From assembly GCF_007828835.1 (NCBI RefSeq), contig NZ_VIVL01000011.1:124001-188000 (forward strand): a stretch of DNA of 64,000 nt, given 5' to 3'. The position numbers and the translations under genes are program-made. The notes beneath the pieces are model-generated. The model saw only the letters and a program-made list of their open reading frames with translations. It was not told the DNA's origin and ran no database searches. This stretch comes from Variovorax beijingensis. Lineage in GTDB: Bacteria > Pseudomonadota > Gammaproteobacteria > Burkholderiales > Burkholderiaceae_C. Shown piece by piece: positions 62,240 to 64,000 of this stretch; within the stretch, counting starts at the first letter, position 1; each line of letters begins with the position of its first letter.

Positions 62240-63349
62240 CTACCTTCGGAGCACCAGCCAGCTGAAGGCGGCAAGCGACATCACCGAATAGATGAGTCCG
62301 GGCGCCGCCGCCGTCAGCCATGGCGACCAGTTGCTCAGGTTGCCGAGGTAGCCGAACACGTTGTTCAGCAGGAAGAAGCTGATGCCGATCATCACGCCGC
62401 CGAACACGTAGGTGGTGATGCCGGCCTGGCGGAAGTGCAGGTAGGCGAAGGGCAGGGCGAGCACCACCATCACCAGGCATGAGAGCGGGTAGAAGACCTT
62501 GCGCCAGAACTGGATCTCGTAGCGCTGCGCGGTCTGGCCGTTGGCCTCCAGGTGCCGGATGTAGTCGAACAGGTCGATGGTGCCCATGCGGTCGGGCCGC
62601 AGCAGCGCCACCGACACCATTTCGCTGGTCAGCGTGGTCGGCCAGTCGAGCTGCGGCACCTTGGTGGTCACGATGCGGGCCTTTTCCGCGGAGGCGCGCG
62701 TCTCGTAGTCCTGCAGTTCGACGTCCGACAGTTGCCAGTGGTCGTCGAAGATGTGCGCCGATGACGCGACGAGCTGCTTGCGCACATAGCCGTTGGCATC
62801 GAACTCGAAGATGCGCGCATTCTTGAGCGAGCCGTCGCGGGCGATGGACAGCACGTTGACCGCATAGGACACGTTCTCGCGCTTTTCCTTGAGCCAGGCG
62901 CCCGTGTTGCCGACCAGCGAGTAGGAGCCCTGGTAGCGGGACTTGAGCAGCTGGCCGGTGCGCTCGGACGCCGGTGCGATGTAGTCGCCGATGGCAAAGG
63001 TCAGAAAGACGAAGCCCACGCCCAGCAGCAGCAGGGTGCGCAGGGCGCGCCAGGGCCCCAGGCCGCTGGTGCGAAGGATGGTGTATTCCGAGCTTTGCGC
63101 AAGGCGCGCCATCACGAAGATGCAGCCGATCAGCACCGTGATCGGGAGCAGTTCGTAGAGGTGGCTCGGAATCAGCAGGGTCACGTAGATCAGTGCCTGC
63201 GCGGGGCCGTAGGCAAGGCTTTCGGGTCGGCCGATCGACTGCAGCTCGTCGACGAAGTCGAAGAAGAAAAACAGGCTCAGGAAGCCGAGGGTCACGAAAG
63301 CCACGGCCTTCAGTGCCTCGACATAGATCAGGCGTCGGATTGTTTTCAC
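62240..63349 (-). CDS. lptG: LPS export permease LptG
   Basis: Inner-membrane permease of the LptBFG complex that extracts LPS. The 369-residue protein has three N-terminal helices (VEALKAVAFVTLGFLSLFFFFDFVDEL, IYVTLLIPSHLYELLPITVLIGCIFVMARLA, ALRTLLLLGVGFVFLTFAIGDYI). A periplasmic beta-jellyroll domain and three C-terminal helices follow. RTSGLGPWR is the coupling-helix segment for LptB. I chose GTG 63349 because it overlaps the lptF stop (GTGA) and gives the family-like start VKTIRRLIYVEALKA. It precedes cbiX by 5 bp. Confidence 0.92.
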   Translation of the reverse strand: MKTIRRLIYVEALKAVAFVTLGFLSLFFFFDFVDELQSIGRPESLAYGPAQALIYVTLLIPSHLYELLPITVLIGCIFVMARLAQSSEYTILRTSGLGPWRALRTLLLLGVGFVFLTFAIGDYIAPASERTGQLLKSRYQGSYSLVGNTGAWLKEKRENVSYAVNVLSIARDGSLKNARIFEFDANGYVRKQLVASSAHIFDDHWQLSDVELQDYETRASAEKARIVTTKVPQLDWPTTLTSEMVSVALLRPDRMGTIDLFDYIRHLEANGQTAQRYEIQFWRKVFYPLSCLVMVVLALPFAYLHFRQAGITTYVFGGVMIGISFFLLNNVFGYLGNLSNWSPWLTAAAPGLIYSVMSLAAFSWLVLRR

Positions 63350-64000
63350 GAGGTCGGGTCGATTTTCGAGGGTGGCGAAGGCGGCAGGCCACCGGCCATG
63401 ACGTGCTCGGTCCTGCGCCTGCGGCCCCAGTTGTTGTTGCGCAGGAGCAGCCATGCAACGCCGATCAGCAGGACGCCGCCGTGCAGCAGCAGCATGAACG
63501 AGCCCATGCCGAAGCGCCCGGAACTGATCCAGCTCTGGCCCAGGTTGAGCATGTTGTAGTAGACGACGAAGGCGAACAGCGCGAACAGCAGGTTGCCGCT
63601 TCGCCCCACGCGCGGGTTGACGCTCGACACCGTCAGCGCCAGCAGCACGAAATTGATGGCCGCCAGCAGCATGCCGATGCGCCAGGCCAGTTCGCCGCGG
63701 CTGGCGTCGCCGGGCTCGCGCAGCAGCTGAAGCGTGGGCTTGGCGCGCGCGGGCGTGTTGTCCGCGGAGAAGTCGGAGGTGCTGCCGGCCCGGGTGCCGT
63801 AGGTCTCGAATTCGCTGATCTTGAGCCCCGCGGTGGGCAGCAGGGGCCGCTCGAGCCGCTGCCCGTTGCTCAGCATCAGGAAGCGGTTGTTGCCGACGTT
63901 CTCGATGCGTCCGCTGCGCGCCGAGGTCGTGATCTGCAGGCCGCGCTCGACCGCCCAGATGAACACGTTGGTGGCCGTGGCGCCATCCGGCGTGTCCTTG
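63346..64000 (-). CDS. lptF: LPS export permease LptF, C-terminal part (truncated by window)
   Basis: The frame enters from the right edge and ends at the TGA at 63348-63346. Visible is the end of the periplasmic beta-jellyroll (SARSGRIENVGNNRFLMLSNGQRLERPL, EFETYGTRAG). The C-terminal helices of the LptF/LptG family follow (ELAWRIGMLLAAINFVLLALTVSSVNPRVGRSGNLLFALFAFVVYYNMLNLGQSWI). A longer C-terminal tail with basic residues (WGRRRRTEHVMAGG) follows the last helix. The N-terminal half lies outside the window. Confidence 0.9.
   Translation of the reverse strand, partial: KDTPDGATATNVFIWAVERGLQITTSARSGRIENVGNNRFLMLSNGQRLERPLLPTAGLKISEFETYGTRAGSTSDFSADNTPARAKPTLQLLREPGDASRGELAWRIGMLLAAINFVLLALTVSSVNPRVGRSGNLLFALFAFVVYYNMLNLGQSWISSGRFGMGSFMLLLHGGVLLIGVAWLLLRNNNWGRRRRTEHVMAGGLPPSPPSKIDPTS

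Overview
The window is very GC-rich and densely packed. Gene order (purD-hemF-nadD-rsfS-rlmH-maf-rng; tolB-pal-cpoB-tcdA-tRNA-Lys; dapC-dapD-pilU-dapE-prmB; cysB-like regulator-cbiX-lptG-lptF) and protein character point to a betaproteobacterium of the Burkholderiales, most likely family Comamonadaceae and probably Variovorax or a close relative. That assignment rests on recognised families and synteny only. No rRNA, CRISPR array, IS element or prophage is visible.

Layout. 1-971 (+) is the 3' end of exonuclease I. 976-12091 (-) is one long operon read right to left: an URC1-type GTP-cyclohydrolase-II-like protein, URC4 (DUF1688), uracil phosphoribosyltransferase, a BmpA-type binding protein, a nucleosidase-like lipoprotein, an ABC ATPase, two permeases, a small secreted protein and cytosine deaminase. 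Together they look like uptake of nucleosides or bases, conversion of cytosine to uracil to UMP, and pyrimidine ring opening by the URC route known from the yeast Lachancea kluyveri. A good sigma70-like promoter sits just upstream. Two BIME-like palindromic elements in opposite orientation lie inside this operon.

12192-14484 has two small envelope genes (-) divergent from an ECF sigma factor and its NrsF (DUF1109) anti-sigma factor (+). A GTAACC-N16-CGAA motif overlaps the annotated sigma start. 14503-16017 (-) is a HerA/YjgR-like ATPase.

16119-29061 is an aryl-polyene/xanthomonadin-like pigment locus. The + strand carries an ACP, a COG4648 membrane protein, a fused acyl-AMP ligase/dehydratase, an LpxL-like acyltransferase, a LolA-like carrier, an MMPL exporter, a polysaccharide deacetylase, a methyltransferase, a hotdog dehydratase and a FabG reductase, nearly all with overlapping start and stop codons. 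The convergent - strand has a GT2 glycosyltransferase, a PlsC-like acyltransferase, a XanB2-type chorismatase and a UbiE-like methyltransferase. No ketosynthase is present.

29179-36049 (+) is housekeeping: yebC, purD, hemF, nadD, rsfS (with a histone-H1-like Lys/Ala tail), rlmH, maf, rng. 36057-37841 (-) is msbA. 38003-41612 (+) is tolB-pal-cpoB-tcdA-tRNA-Lys. 41674-43432 is a small accessory patch: an S24/CI-type repressor divergent from two small ORFs, then an EcsC-like protein. 43458-52991 (-) contains an ABC-F ATPase, prmB, dapE, pilU, dapD, dapC, a LysE-family exporter and argA. 53032-55020 (-) encodes an unusual AAA+ ATPase fused to an FtsH-type M41 peptidase. It is divergent from hrpA (55419-59270). 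59348-64000 (-) holds a 52-aa DUF3309 protein, a methionine-type aminotransferase, a CysB-family LysR regulator with a perfect inverted repeat upstream, sirohydrochlorin chelatase, lptG and a partial lptF.
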